Below the pieces are notes generated by a model, which worked only from the letters and a program-made list of their open reading frames with translations, had not been told where the DNA came from and searched no databases. A stretch of DNA of 64,000 nucleotides from Chitinophaga agrisoli (GTDB lineage: Bacteria; Bacteroidota; Bacteroidia; Chitinophagales; Chitinophagaceae): positions 1,480,481 to 1,544,480 of the forward strand of contig NZ_VUOC01000002.1 of assembly GCF_008386695.1 (NCBI RefSeq), in the 5' to 3' direction. Positions 40,568 through 49,227 of this stretch are shown piece after piece (position 1 is the stretch's first letter; each line of letters opens with the position of its first letter). The translations under genes were made by a program, and so were the position numbers.

Positions 40568-41809
40568 ATGTTTGGAATCGTAGCCCTGGACGTTGCCATC
40601 AGCCTGATCTTCATTTACCTGCTTTACAGCCTGCTGGCCTCCATTATACAGGAACTGATCGCCCGCGCTTTTAACCTGCGGGCACGCTTGCTAACAAAAG
40701 CCTTACGCCGTTTACTGGACAATGATTCCCGTAGCAGCTGGTTAGGCAAACTGGGACAGTTCACCATCTTTACCTGGTTTTATGAGCTAATATGGAGCGT
40801 GGTCTTCTTTTTTCTACCTTACCGGAACAGCCCTTTTCTTAAGAAATTCTATTGCGAGCCGGGTATCCGTTCCCTGGGGGAAGATCTGGCGGCCAGCCGG
40901 CCATCGTATATCAGTCCGCAGTTATTTTCCCAAACCCTGCTACATTTGCTAAGGGGACCGGGATATGACAGCAGCACCCATGAGGAGGCGGCGCTGGTCA
41001 AACAAAACCTGGAAAGCGGCGTGCCCCAGCTAAGTAATGATACCCGCAGCCATTTACTGAACCTACTGGAAGACGCACAGCGGGATATTGGCCGGTTCCA
41101 GGCCAAAGTAGAGCAATGGTTTGATGAAGTAATGGCCCGCACCAGCGGCTGGTACCGCAAGCAGATCCAGGTGCTACTGCTGATCATAGGTTTCATCATT
41201 GCCTGGCAGTTCAATGTTGATTCCATTGCCATTACCCGCATTCTGACCAAGGATAAAAAGGCCCGGGACGAGATGGTGCAGATGGCTACCACACATGTAG
41301 CGCAATACGGGCAGTGGAAAGACAGCATGCGCCAGCATATGATCATACAAACGGATACGATACATGCCGGCGACAGCCTGATCATACGGCGGGATACCAT
41401 TTATCAGGCCTCCCCGGACCTGGTTATGCTGGACAGCCTTTACCGCAGCATGGCCAGCGATGCGGCAGATGTGCAGAACATACTAGGCATACACCGGGGC
41501 CCCTGCCGGGACACCAGCGATACTACCCTGGCGGGCGTACGTGCGCGGATTGATACACTGGCGGCAAAGCTGCTATCCCCCGCAGAACAGGTTAAATACC
41601 GGCAGGCCATGCAGGCAGCCGCCAGCCGCGGCGTAGGCTGTTATACGCATCCTTACCAGCAGAACGGCTGGCTGATCTTTGTAGGATGGCTGATCACGGC
41701 CATGGCGCTGTCATTAGGCGCTCCTTTCTGGTTTGACCTGTTGAATAAGATCGTAAAAGTTAGAACGGGCGGACCGCAGCCCGGCAATGTAGTTGAGAAG
41801 AAGAAGTAA
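40568..41809 (+). CDS. Uncharacterised membrane protein at the end of the amidoligase cluster
   Basis: A 413-residue protein with an N-terminal membrane helix (VALDVAISLIFIYLLYSLLA), a helix near residues 60-90 (FTIFTWFYELIWSVVFFFL), one around 210 (IQVLLLIIGFIIAW) and one near 365-385 (WLIFVGWLITAMALSL). Between them are a charged cytoplasmic part and a large extracytoplasmic part with DRRDT-like acidic residues. No family name is known to me. Position 99 bases after the ligase gene and just before ridA suggests, but does not prove, a link to the cluster. Confidence 0.7.
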   Translation: MFGIVALDVAISLIFIYLLYSLLASIIQELIARAFNLRARLLTKALRRLLDNDSRSSWLGKLGQFTIFTWFYELIWSVVFFFLPYRNSPFLKKFYCEPGIRSLGEDLAASRPSYISPQLFSQTLLHLLRGPGYDSSTHEEAALVKQNLESGVPQLSNDTRSHLLNLLEDAQRDIGRFQAKVEQWFDEVMARTSGWYRKQIQVLLLIIGFIIAWQFNVDSIAITRILTKDKKARDEMVQMATTHVAQYGQWKDSMRQHMIIQTDTIHAGDSLIIRRDTIYQASPDLVMLDSLYRSMASDAADVQNILGIHRGPCRDTSDTTLAGVRARIDTLAAKLLSPAEQVKYRQAMQAAASRGVGCYTHPYQQNGWLIFVGWLITAMALSLGAPFWFDLLNKIVKVRTGGPQPGNVVEKKK

Positions 41810-41820
41810 ATCCACAATAT

Positions 41821-42207
41821 ATGCAACGCACCAATTTTTCATCCGGCGCGCCCTGGGAAAATAAAGTAGGCTATTCCCGGGCAGTAAGGGCCGGCAACGT
41901 AGTAGAAGTATCCGGTACGGTAGCGGCGGATGGGGAAAAAGTAGTGGGGGCCGGCAACGCCTATGAGCAAACGAAGTACATATTAGCCCGCATAGAAGCG
42001 GCATTAGTAGCTGCCGGCGCCAGTTTACATGATGTTGTGCGCACCCGTATGTTTGTGACCGATATTTCAAAATGGGAAGAGGTGGGCCGTGCGCATGGGG
42101 AATTTTTCCAAAGTATTAAGCCGGCAACGACCATGGTGGAGGTGAGCCGGCTGATAGATCCGCGGTTCCTGGTAGAGATAGAGGCCACGGCAGTGGTAAG
42201 CCATTAG
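41821..42207 (+). CDS. RidA/YjgF-family enamine/imine deaminase
   Basis: A 128-residue RidA-fold protein. The family pattern is clear: WENKVGYSRAVRAGNVVEVSG, then VVRTRMFVTDISKWEEVG, and the closing FLVEIEATAVV with the Glu and Arg residues that bind the imine. RidA hydrolyses reactive enamine/imine intermediates from PLP enzymes. It starts 11 bases after the membrane-protein gene, so it probably shares its transcript. Confidence 0.9.
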   Translation: MQRTNFSSGAPWENKVGYSRAVRAGNVVEVSGTVAADGEKVVGAGNAYEQTKYILARIEAALVAAGASLHDVVRTRMFVTDISKWEEVGRAHGEFFQSIKPATTMVEVSRLIDPRFLVEIEATAVVSH

Positions 42208-42216
42208 GGGGAAAAA

Positions 42217-42275
42217 TTGCAGTATGCAACCTGCCGGATGGTGTATAACATCCGGTAACCGGCAGCACACTGCAA
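42217..42275. terminator. Structured hairpin region between ridA and the rhodanese gene
   Basis: TTGCAGT (42217-42223) pairs with ACTGCAA (42269-42275). Inside, CTGCCGGATG can pair with CATCCGG (42249-42255) or CCGGCAG (42259-42265). The 59-base palindrome sits between two convergent genes and probably ends both transcripts, although T tracts are weak. Confidence 0.6.
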
Positions 42276-42297
42276 GTTATATTTAGATGACCGGCAA

Positions 42298-42609
42298 CTA
42301 TTCTCTGCCGAATCTCTCCTCCCAGGCCAGCATACCGCCGGTGAGGTTCTTAATGTTTGTAAAGCCCATTGTTTCCAGGATCATGGCAGCCTGTCCGCTG
42401 CGGTTACCGCTGCGGCAGTATACGATCACTTCCTGGTCCTTCAGGTCTTCAATTTCGTCTACCTGCATAGCCCTTATCTCACCCAGGGGCACCAGGGTAC
42501 CCCCGATATTGAATTCCTCATGTTCGTGAGGCTCGCGCACATCCACAATATTCAGGGCGTCTCCATTGTCCATACGCTGTTTCAGTTCTTCAGGCGTTAT
42601 ATTTTCCAT
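42298..42609 (-). CDS. Rhodanese-like domain protein
   Basis: A 103-residue single rhodanese domain: LNIVDVREPHEHEEF, then the active-site loop CRSGNRSGQA with Cys65. These cytoplasmic proteins carry persulfide sulfur in tRNA thiolation, Fe-S or cyanide detoxification roles; no specific role can be assigned. It lies downstream of a PASTA-domain gene on the same strand with a 32-base gap. Confidence 0.92.
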   Translation of the reverse strand: MENITPEELKQRMDNGDALNIVDVREPHEHEEFNIGGTLVPLGEIRAMQVDEIEDLKDQEVIVYCRSGNRSGQAAMILETMGFTNIKNLTGGMLAWEERFGRE

Positions 42610-42641
42610 GATTATATGTTTATCTGTTATTTATCGTCTGT

Positions 42642-43466
42642 TTAGTGGCTGCTATCCACAGGGGCCGCAGGCGGCGCTGCGGAATCTGCTTTTACCGGTT
42701 TTACGGCGCCCAGCCAGATGTCCACACTTTCACCGGCGCGCACCATATTCAGCTCTCCCAGCGGATTTCTGCGGGCAGGCACCTGTTGGGTGATAAAGGC
42801 GTTGGCGGTATCAGACACGCCCGCGTCTATCAGCACGGTGCCTACGCTCAGGTTACTGGCGTTCAGGGTTTCCCGCGCTTCCAGGTAGGTCATGCCCACC
42901 AGGTCCGGAACGGGGTTCTCTACGCTGCCGGTACCACTGCTTAATACCAGTGTAATATTACTGCCTTCCGGGATCATTTTGCCTGCCTTCACCAATTTAC
43001 CATTCAGGCGTTGTTCCAATACGGTATTGGTGGCAAAGTCCGGCTTATAGATAGTATCCCCCACATTGAGGCGGCGGCTACGCAGTGTCATTTCCGCACT
43101 GCGGAAGGTAAGGCCTTCCAGGTCCGGCATAGCCACCATGGGCGGTACCACCTTATTTACGGTGAGGTAGATCGTACGTCCTACTTTTACTTCCGCGCCT
43201 GTTTCCGGCTGCTGTTCCCAAACGGCTAATGCGGGGATGGAGTCCATATAGATGGAGTCGCGCACATCTGCCTCAAAGCCAGCTTTTTCCAGTAGCAGGA
43301 TGGCTTCTTTCACGTTCTTATGACGTACATCTGGCACAATGAGCGTATCGTTGTGACGGGTAATAACGCCCAGCAGGGAAAAGAACAGGATGGCAAGCAC
43401 GATCATTAATCCGATGGCTACCAGCAGGTTAAATCTAAAAGAGCGTTTCGTGATGGTTTCAAACAC
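42642..43466 (-). CDS. PASTA-domain membrane protein
   Basis: A 274-residue protein with one N-terminal membrane anchor (FNLLVAIGLMIVLAILFFSLLG) and three successive PASTA repeats (VIVPDVRHKNVKEAILLLEKAGF; PDLEGLTFRSAEMTLRSRRL; VPDLVGMTYLEARETLNASN-type, each given in part). A Pro/Ala-rich tail follows. PASTA domains bind peptidoglycan fragments, but no kinase or transpeptidase domain is attached. The gene precedes the rhodanese gene and follows ddl on the minus strand; an envelope role beside a peptidoglycan precursor enzyme is fitting. Confidence 0.88.
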   Translation of the reverse strand: MFETITKRSFRFNLLVAIGLMIVLAILFFSLLGVITRHNDTLIVPDVRHKNVKEAILLLEKAGFEADVRDSIYMDSIPALAVWEQQPETGAEVKVGRTIYLTVNKVVPPMVAMPDLEGLTFRSAEMTLRSRRLNVGDTIYKPDFATNTVLEQRLNGKLVKAGKMIPEGSNITLVLSSGTGSVENPVPDLVGMTYLEARETLNASNLSVGTVLIDAGVSDTANAFITQQVPARRNPLGELNMVRAGESVDIWLGAVKPVKADSAAPPAAPVDSSH

Positions 43467-43523
43467 GGTATTTGTACTGTTGTTTTAAAATTTATGCGGT
43501 AAAAGGCCTTTTTGACCTTTTAC

Positions 43524-44516
43524 TCAGGCTTTCGCTAGGCATTCTTCAATCAGCATGCCATAAAATTCCTGCAAGGTACGACCGGAGGCGCGCACCTGCT
43601 GTGGCACCAGGCTATTCTCAGATTGACCGGGCATGGTGTTCACTTCCAGGAAATACAGTTTGTCAGTGGCTGCTTCCCAGATAAAATCCACGCGCACAAT
43701 GCCCCTGCAATTCAGCTTGTTATATAATTCCGCGGCGGTTTGCTGTACGCGCCGGGTCACCGTATCCGGCACCTGTGCCGGGGTGATCTCCTGCGAAACG
43801 CCGGGGGTGTATTTGGCCTCATAATCAAAAAACTCCTTGCTGCTGATCACTTCCGTAATAGGCAGCACAGTAATGGCGCCATTGGTCTTAAACAGGCCAC
43901 AGGTAAGCTCCCGGCCTTTGATAAACTCTTCGATGAGCACCTGGCTGTCCTCCTTAAAGGCTTTTTCTATGGCAGCAGGCAGCTCTTCCGCCTTATTTAC
44001 TTTGGACATGCCAATGCTGCTGCCCCCTTCTGCCGGTTTCACGAACACAGGCAGGCGAAGCTGCTGCAGGATGGCAGCGGCATCAAAAGGCTGATCCCTG
44101 AAGATATGAACGGATTTAGATACGTTCACCAGGTTCAGGGCGGCTACGATCTTATTACAATAGCTTTTGTTAAATGTAAGGGCGGAGGTAACCATACCGC
44201 AGCTGGTATAAGGGATGCCCAGCATTTCGAAGTATCCCTGCAGGCGGCCGTCTTCGCCGGGTGTGCCATGGATGCCGATGAAAACCGCATCGAAACGTAT
44301 TTTGCTGCCATCCAGGGTCAGGGAGAAATCGTTCTTGTCCACATCTACATTAGCGCCATTTGCGCCGGTGTAGGTCCAGCTTTCGCGGGTAACCACTATT
44401 TTATAAACATTGTATTTACCGCTATCCAGCTGTGCTTCGATCACGGCTGCGCTTTGTACGGATATTACGTATTCGCCGGAATAGCCACCGGCTACCAATG
44501 CTATATTTTTTTTCAT
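43524..44516 (-). CDS. ddl: D-alanine--D-alanine ligase
   Basis: A 330-residue ATP-grasp enzyme. N-terminal KNIALVAGGYSGEYVIS; ATP-grasp elements LPVFVKPAEGGSSIGMSKV and QVLIEEFIKGRELTCGLF; the metal and product site RVDFIWE ... FLEVNTMPGQSENSLVPQQ. These are the Ddl signatures. It makes the D-Ala-D-Ala dipeptide for peptidoglycan in the cytoplasm. Start ATG at 44516 gives normal length. It is 57 bases upstream of the PASTA gene on the same strand. Confidence 0.95.
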   Translation of the reverse strand: MKKNIALVAGGYSGEYVISVQSAAVIEAQLDSGKYNVYKIVVTRESWTYTGANGANVDVDKNDFSLTLDGSKIRFDAVFIGIHGTPGEDGRLQGYFEMLGIPYTSCGMVTSALTFNKSYCNKIVAALNLVNVSKSVHIFRDQPFDAAAILQQLRLPVFVKPAEGGSSIGMSKVNKAEELPAAIEKAFKEDSQVLIEEFIKGRELTCGLFKTNGAITVLPITEVISSKEFFDYEAKYTPGVSQEITPAQVPDTVTRRVQQTAAELYNKLNCRGIVRVDFIWEAATDKLYFLEVNTMPGQSENSLVPQQVRASGRTLQEFYGMLIEECLAKA

Positions 44517-44611
44517 AAATACCTTTCCTATAAGCGGGTAAAGATAAAAGAAAAAACCTTTATTTCCTGATAGTAACGCCCGCAGGCTATATGGTAGTGT
44601 ATTGGGTTGGC

Positions 44612-44762
44612 TTATTGGTGCAATGTTGCCTTTTTAGCAAGCAGCTCATCTACCGTTTCCTGGTACATCTCATCCGGCACGCAGCAGTCAACGGGGCAAA
44701 CGGAAGCGCATTGCGGCTCAAGCGTTACAAACGATACATTCGTCAGTTATTTTTAATGCCAT
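44612..44762 (-). pseudogene. Ferredoxin remnant with an internal deletion
   Basis: On the minus strand the sequence begins MALKITDECIVCNA, matching the first 14 residues of the intact ferredoxin 100 bases upstream, then reaches a TGA. One base out of frame it continues [18 protein letters not shown] and [15 protein letters not shown], matching the ferredoxin C-terminus. About 67 codons in between, including one cluster's last cysteines and the middle insert, are missing. It is a tandem duplicate killed by a deletion. The similarity extends to its stop codon. Confidence 0.85.
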
Positions 44763-44804
44763 GGGATAAATAGTTTTGTGTTCTACGGCTAAAAATAAAC
44801 GAAA

Positions 44805-44837
44805 AAAGGAGAAAAGTCATTAAGACCTTTCTCCTTT
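44805..44837 (-). terminator. Terminator after the ferredoxin gene
   Basis: AAAGGAGAAAAG (44805-44816) pairs, with one bulge, with CTTTCTCCTTT (44827-44837). The A-rich left flank gives a T tract on the minus strand, after the ferredoxin stop. Confidence 0.65.
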
Positions 44838-44862
44838 CCCTATTATAAGCTTCCCTGATACG

Positions 44863-45210
44863 TTATATATGCAGTTTCTCTTTCTTAGCCAACAGTTCGT
44901 CTACAGTTTCCTGGTACATTTCGTCCGGCACGCAGCAGTCTACCGGGCAAACGGCAGCACATTGCGGCTCTTCATGAAAACCCTGGCACTCTGTACATTT
45001 ATTAGGAACTATATAGTAAGTATCTACGCTGATAGGAGTGTTTGCCTGGTCGGCATCGATGGTGGCGCCATCCATCAGGGTATAGGACCCTTTTACGGTT
45101 GTACCGTCTGCCATACGCCATTCAACGCCACCCTCATAAATTGCATTGTTGGGGCACTCTGGTTCGCAGGCGCCACAATTAATACATTCATCTGTTATCT
45201 TAATTGCCAT
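44863..45210 (-). CDS. 4Fe-4S dicluster ferredoxin
   Basis: A 115-residue ferredoxin. The first motif is [12 protein letters not shown] (Cys9, 12, 15, 19). The second cluster is held by [18 protein letters not shown] (Cys72, 75, 84, 88), with Cys92 and 93 following. Between them is a ~45-residue insert, as in the YfhL-like two-cluster ferredoxins. It is a cytoplasmic electron carrier for a low-potential enzyme. A broken tandem copy lies downstream, and an acyl-CoA reductase gene starts divergently 94 bases away. Confidence 0.93.
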   Translation of the reverse strand: MAIKITDECINCGACEPECPNNAIYEGGVEWRMADGTTVKGSYTLMDGATIDADQANTPISVDTYYIVPNKCTECQGFHEEPQCAAVCPVDCCVPDEMYQETVDELLAKKEKLHI

Positions 45211-45254
45211 AGTATAAACTTTTTGTTTAAGTGGTAAGCCATTAATTTTGTTAA

Positions 45255-45262
45255 CAAAAATA
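45255..45262 (-). promoter_or_regulatory. Candidate -7 box (TATTTTTG, minus strand) for the ferredoxin gene
   Basis: CAAAAATA on the plus strand reads TATTTTTG on the minus strand, 44 bases before the ferredoxin ATG. It lies in the 94-base divergent spacer shared with the acyl-CoA reductase gene. Confidence 0.4.
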
Positions 45263-45304
45263 GAATTTCCCGGATTAAAAAGTCTAAATATTTCTAACGC
45301 TTAC

Positions 45305-46297
45305 ATGAACAAAACAGAAAAAGTAGCCGCCCTGTTGCAATTACGCGCATACCTCCAGGAAGACAGCGCAGCGCTGCAAACCGTTAAAGAACGGGCCTTT
45401 CAGGCCAATGGGTGGTTCACCCCTGCTTTCACAGATATAGCTATTCAAAATATCTGCCAATATTATCTGGATGAAGGGCTGTTACAGCAGTGGCTGGACG
45501 CCTATCCCCCGGCAGCGGGCGCGCCCCGGACGGTGGGCATCGTAGCGGCGGGCAATATACCCCTGGTTGGCTTCCATGACTGGCTCTGCGGTTTTGTGAG
45601 CGGGCACCGGGTAAAACTGAAGCTCTCTTCCAAGGACGCCCTGCTGATGCAGCATATCCTGGACAAGATGGCCGGCTGGCTGCCTGCGGCGGCTGAGCAG
45701 ACCCAGGTAAGCGATATGCTGAAGGATTGCGATGCCTATATTGCCACCGGCAGCAACAACTCCGCCCGGTATTTTGAATACTATTTTTCCCGGTTCCCCC
45801 ACATTATCCGCCGCAACCGCACCTCCGCCGCCCTGTTAACGGGCGAGGAAAGCCCGGCAGCGCTGGAAGCCCTGGCAGACGATATTATGCTGTATTTTGG
45901 CCTGGGTTGCCGGAATGTGACCAAGGTATTTGCGCCGGCCGGTTACGATTTTAATCCGCTGTTACAGGCCCTGGAGAAGTATAACTACCTGGAGGACCAC
46001 CACAAATACAAGAACAATTACGATTATAACCTGGCCTTGTTGCTGCTGAACGGTACTCCTTACCTGACCAATGGCAGCATACTGCTACAGGAAGCGGATT
46101 CGCTGTTTTCGCCGCTTAGCGTGCTGCATTACGGGTATTATGAAAATGCGGCCTCGCTGGCAGCTTCCCTGCTGGCTAACCCGGACCTGCAATGTCTTAC
46201 GGGGCAAGGATTTGTGCCTTTTGGACAAGCGCAGCAACCTTCCCTTACAGATTATGCGGACGGGGTAGATACGAGAGCGTTCCTGGCAACGTTATAA
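45305..46297 (+). CDS. Acyl-CoA reductase (LuxC-like)
   Basis: A 330-residue protein from the ATG at 45305; upstream in-frame codons are not conserved in character. It shows the LuxC/acyl-CoA reductase fold: TVGIVAAGNIPLVGFHDWLC, GHRVKLKLSSKDALL, the nucleophile region LYFGLGCRNVTKVFAP (candidate catalytic Cys), and YLTNGSILLQEADSLFSPLS. Members reduce acyl-CoA to aldehyde with NADPH. The pairing with a divergent ferredoxin is common in Bacteroidota but the pathway is unclear. Confidence 0.85.
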   Translation: MNKTEKVAALLQLRAYLQEDSAALQTVKERAFQANGWFTPAFTDIAIQNICQYYLDEGLLQQWLDAYPPAAGAPRTVGIVAAGNIPLVGFHDWLCGFVSGHRVKLKLSSKDALLMQHILDKMAGWLPAAAEQTQVSDMLKDCDAYIATGSNNSARYFEYYFSRFPHIIRRNRTSAALLTGEESPAALEALADDIMLYFGLGCRNVTKVFAPAGYDFNPLLQALEKYNYLEDHHKYKNNYDYNLALLLLNGTPYLTNGSILLQEADSLFSPLSVLHYGYYENAASLAASLLANPDLQCLTGQGFVPFGQAQQPSLTDYADGVDTRAFLATL

Positions 46298-46575
46298 TAG
46301 CAGCATTCTGACGCTCAGGAAAGCACTTATCACTTTTGGTAATCTGTTATAACTTTTTGTGATCTGTCGTCCACTTTAGAATGGGAAAAAATGGCGGCCG
46401 TGAGTCAGGCAAAAGGGCTGGCGGATAACATTCTGTCTGTTGGATTGTTATTCTGACAGGTAGGAAGAGGTATCTTGTCAGGTTGGAAAGCAGCCGTCTT
46501 AACTATTCATTAAAGTTTCATATAAAAAACTGTTAAAGTGATCCGGCTGCAATTCCATTGATTAAACCGGAGCCT

Positions 46576-46583
46576 TAAATTTG
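46576..46583 (+). promoter_or_regulatory. Candidate -7 box (TAAATTTG) upstream of the HtrA gene
   Basis: TAAATTTG fits TAnnTTTG; a TTG lies at 46558-46560, 15 nt upstream. It is 72 bases before the ATG at 46656. The rest of the 46298-46655 spacer holds no gene that I can see; it has repeated TGACAGG/TGTCAGG-like elements (about 46454-46485) that could be part of a stress-control region. Confidence 0.45.
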
Positions 46584-46655
46584 TAATCCAAGGCATGTAA
46601 ATTGATAACATACCTAGTGATAACATGTCTACGTTAACAATAAATAACCAGATAT

Positions 46656-48203
46656 ATGAAATTTCGACAAATTGCTGCGACTGTGCTTATTAGTGCGGCC
46701 ACTGCCTTTGCCAGCATATTTGTTTACAGCAAATATCAACTACCCCGGCAGGCAGGTCCCTATCAGAATGGCTCCAACAACATCCCGGTAAATTATACCA
46801 GCTATATGCCTGGTACGGATAACAGGAATATTGCCCCTCCTACTGATTTCCAGTCGGCAGCCAAGATCGCCCTCCCTGGCGTGGTGCATATCAAAACGAA
46901 GATCAATCCCAAACAGGTGACCAATAACCTGCAGCGGAAAAGAACCATATTACAGGACCTTTTCGGGGACGACTTCTTTGGAGATGAGTTCCAGGGTGAA
47001 GGCGGCGGACGCCGTTACTACATCCCGGGCCAGATGGCTTCCGGCTCCGGTGTACTGATCTCTGACGATGGTTATATCGTAACCAATAACCACGTGGTAG
47101 ACCAGGCAGATGAGGTGGAAGTGACCTTAAACAACAACCGTAATTTTAAGGCAAAAGTGGTAGGGGTAGACCCTAACACGGACCTGGCGGTGATCAAGAT
47201 AGAAGCGCATGACCTGCCTTACCTGCTGTATGGCAACTCTGACGATGTGCAGATAGGCCAGTGGGTGCTGGCGGTAGGTTATCCGCTGAACCTGGAAACA
47301 ACCGTGACGGCGGGTATTGTAAGCGCCAAAGCGCGTACCATCGGTATCAACAAACGCACGCGCCGTTCTGCCATAGAATCCTTTATACAAACGGATGCTG
47401 CGGTAAACCAGGGTAACAGTGGCGGCGCCCTTATTAATACAGCCGGCGAGCTGGTTGGCATCAACTCTGCCATCGCCTCCCCCACCGGCGCTTATGCAGG
47501 GTACTCCTACGCTATACCGGTAAACCTGGTGAAGAAAGTGGTAAATGACCTGATGAAGTATGGTAATGTGCAAAGGGCTTACCTGGGCATCCAGTATGTA
47601 GACCCGATGGGCCTTTCTGAAGACGAGCTGCGCGAGCGCGGTATCAGAAGGGATCTGGACGGCGTACTGGTACAGGATGTGCCTACCAGAGGCGCAGCTG
47701 CTACCGCCGGTATCCATAAAGGCGACATCATCACCAAGATCAATGGCGTATCCACTCCTTCTATCCCGGAAATGACGGAACAGATAGCCCGTTACAAACC
47801 CGGCGATAAGATCAGCATCAGCTACCTGCGTGATGATAAAGAATATACCGTGAACAATGTGCTGCTGAAGAATGAGGATGGCACCACCGATATTGTGAAG
47901 GTGAGCGTACTGGAGAAACTGGGCGCAGACCTCATCTCCCTGCAGAAAACGGATGCAGCCCGCCTGGGCATACGTGGCGGCGTGTTTGTAAATGATGTAG
48001 GCAGCGGCCTGCTGAAGAAACAGACCAATATGAAACCCGGATTCGTGATCCTGAAAGCCGGCGGCCAGGCAGTTGCTTCTATTGAAGACCTGAAAAAGGT
48101 GTTCCAGAAACAGAGCAAAGTCCAGCTGGAAGGCATGTACCCTGATTATACAGGCGTATACTACTACAATATTGACCTGAACGGCAGCGCCGAAGAGTTT
48201 TAA
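46656..48203 (+). CDS. DegP/HtrA-family periplasmic serine protease
   Basis: A 515-residue Do-type protease with an N-terminal signal/anchor (residues 5-26). The catalytic triad is His146 (TNNHVV), Asp176 (NTDLAVIK) and Ser255 (NQGNSGGAL). Two PDZ domains follow: one at ~295-400 (YLGIQYVDPMGL; GIHKGDIITKING) and a more degenerate one at ~415-510 (GVFVNDVGSG). It degrades or refolds damaged envelope proteins. It is a single gene ending in a terminator. Confidence 0.95.
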   Translation: MKFRQIAATVLISAATAFASIFVYSKYQLPRQAGPYQNGSNNIPVNYTSYMPGTDNRNIAPPTDFQSAAKIALPGVVHIKTKINPKQVTNNLQRKRTILQDLFGDDFFGDEFQGEGGGRRYYIPGQMASGSGVLISDDGYIVTNNHVVDQADEVEVTLNNNRNFKAKVVGVDPNTDLAVIKIEAHDLPYLLYGNSDDVQIGQWVLAVGYPLNLETTVTAGIVSAKARTIGINKRTRRSAIESFIQTDAAVNQGNSGGALINTAGELVGINSAIASPTGAYAGYSYAIPVNLVKKVVNDLMKYGNVQRAYLGIQYVDPMGLSEDELRERGIRRDLDGVLVQDVPTRGAAATAGIHKGDIITKINGVSTPSIPEMTEQIARYKPGDKISISYLRDDKEYTVNNVLLKNEDGTTDIVKVSVLEKLGADLISLQKTDAARLGIRGGVFVNDVGSGLLKKQTNMKPGFVILKAGGQAVASIEDLKKVFQKQSKVQLEGMYPDYTGVYYYNIDLNGSAEEF

Positions 48204-48245
48204 ATAAAGATTGTTTTTATATAGGTTTTATAGGTTAGGGAAGGG

Positions 48246-48276
48246 AACCTCCGCTAGAAGCGGGGGTTTTCTTTTT
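48246..48276 (+). terminator. Terminator after the HtrA gene
   Basis: AACCTCCGC (48246-48254) pairs with GCGGGGGTT (48260-48268; one G-U) around TAGAA, followed by TTCTTTTT. The following bases to 48465 contain no gene that I can see. Confidence 0.85.
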
Positions 48277-48465
48277 AATTACGAATTACAAATGGGGTGC
48301 AGAGGAGTTAAGGCCGTGAATAGGAGATGGACGACGACTGGGGGATTGGCGGGTGCAATGGGCACGGGGTAATGGCCTGCGATGATTAGCAGGGCCGGGC
48401 CGGAAATGGCATACGGATCATTGGCCGGATGGCGAATGCAAAATGCAAAAGCTGCAGGCTGACAA

Positions 48466-49227
48466 CTATAAATTGATCACCCCTTTCAGCTGGGCAAAGA
48501 ATTCGTCTTTTTTACGGGAAGAGATGGGGATATTCTTCTGGTCGCTCATCACCACGGCGGTGCCCAGGCCCTTAATGATCTTCACAATATGGTGAATATT
48601 GATCAGGAAGGATTTGTGCACCCGGTAAAAGCCCTTGTCTGCCAGCATTTCCTCGTATTCCTTCAGGGATTTGGAGATCAGGTGGGACAAGTTATTGGTG
48701 AGCTGGATCTTGGTATAGCTATCAAATGCCTCGCAGTAGATAATATCTTTGAGGTCTATTACATTATAGCCGTCGTTTACCGGGATCACTATTTTGGAGA
48801 AGGCGTTATCGTTGTTCTTTACAAAGTCCTTTAAGATGGAAGCCAGTTCATTGAGGCGGCCTTTCTTACTTTTCTTTACTTTTTCGAGGGCGTCTTCCAC
48901 TTCGCTCACCTTAATGGGTTTAAGCAGGTAGTCGAGCGCAGCGAATTTTATGGCCTGCAGGGCATACTCCTGGAAGGCTGTAATAAAGATCACCTCAAAA
49001 TTTAGTACGGGAAACATTTCCAGCAGCTGGAAACCATTGTGCGGGGGCATTTCAATATCCAGGAACAGCACGTCGATGGGGTTGTTCTTGATCATTTCCG
49101 CCGCTTCATGTATGTTCTGTGCCTCTCCTACTACTGTAACATCCTTACAGTAATTTTCCAATATATTTCTTAAAATATGGATGTTGCGGACTTCATCGTC
49201 TACAATCGCAGCTTTAATAATACTCAT
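48466..49227 (-). CDS. LytTR-family response regulator
   Basis: A 253-residue regulator. The receiver domain (1-~120) has the acidic pocket IVDDE and the phospho-acceptor Asp57 in VLFLDIEMPPHNGF, and the conserved Lys in YLLKPIKVSEVEDAL. The LytTR DNA-binding domain is at ~150-253 (DGYNVIDLKDIIYCEAFDSY; GFYRVHKSFLINIHHI). The start codon overlaps the stop of the sensor kinase gene by four bases, so the two are coupled. It should act as the output of that kinase. Confidence 0.95.
   Translation of the reverse strand: MSIIKAAIVDDEVRNIHILRNILENYCKDVTVVGEAQNIHEAAEMIKNNPIDVLFLDIEMPPHNGFQLLEMFPVLNFEVIFITAFQEYALQAIKFAALDYLLKPIKVSEVEDALEKVKKSKKGRLNELASILKDFVKNNDNAFSKIVIPVNDGYNVIDLKDIIYCEAFDSYTKIQLTNNLSHLISKSLKEYEEMLADKGFYRVHKSFLINIHHIVKIIKGLGTAVVMSDQKNIPISSRKKDEFFAQLKGVINL

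Noticed and set aside
44591-44773. 60-codon plus-strand frame
   Set aside because: Antisense of the deleted ferredoxin copy.
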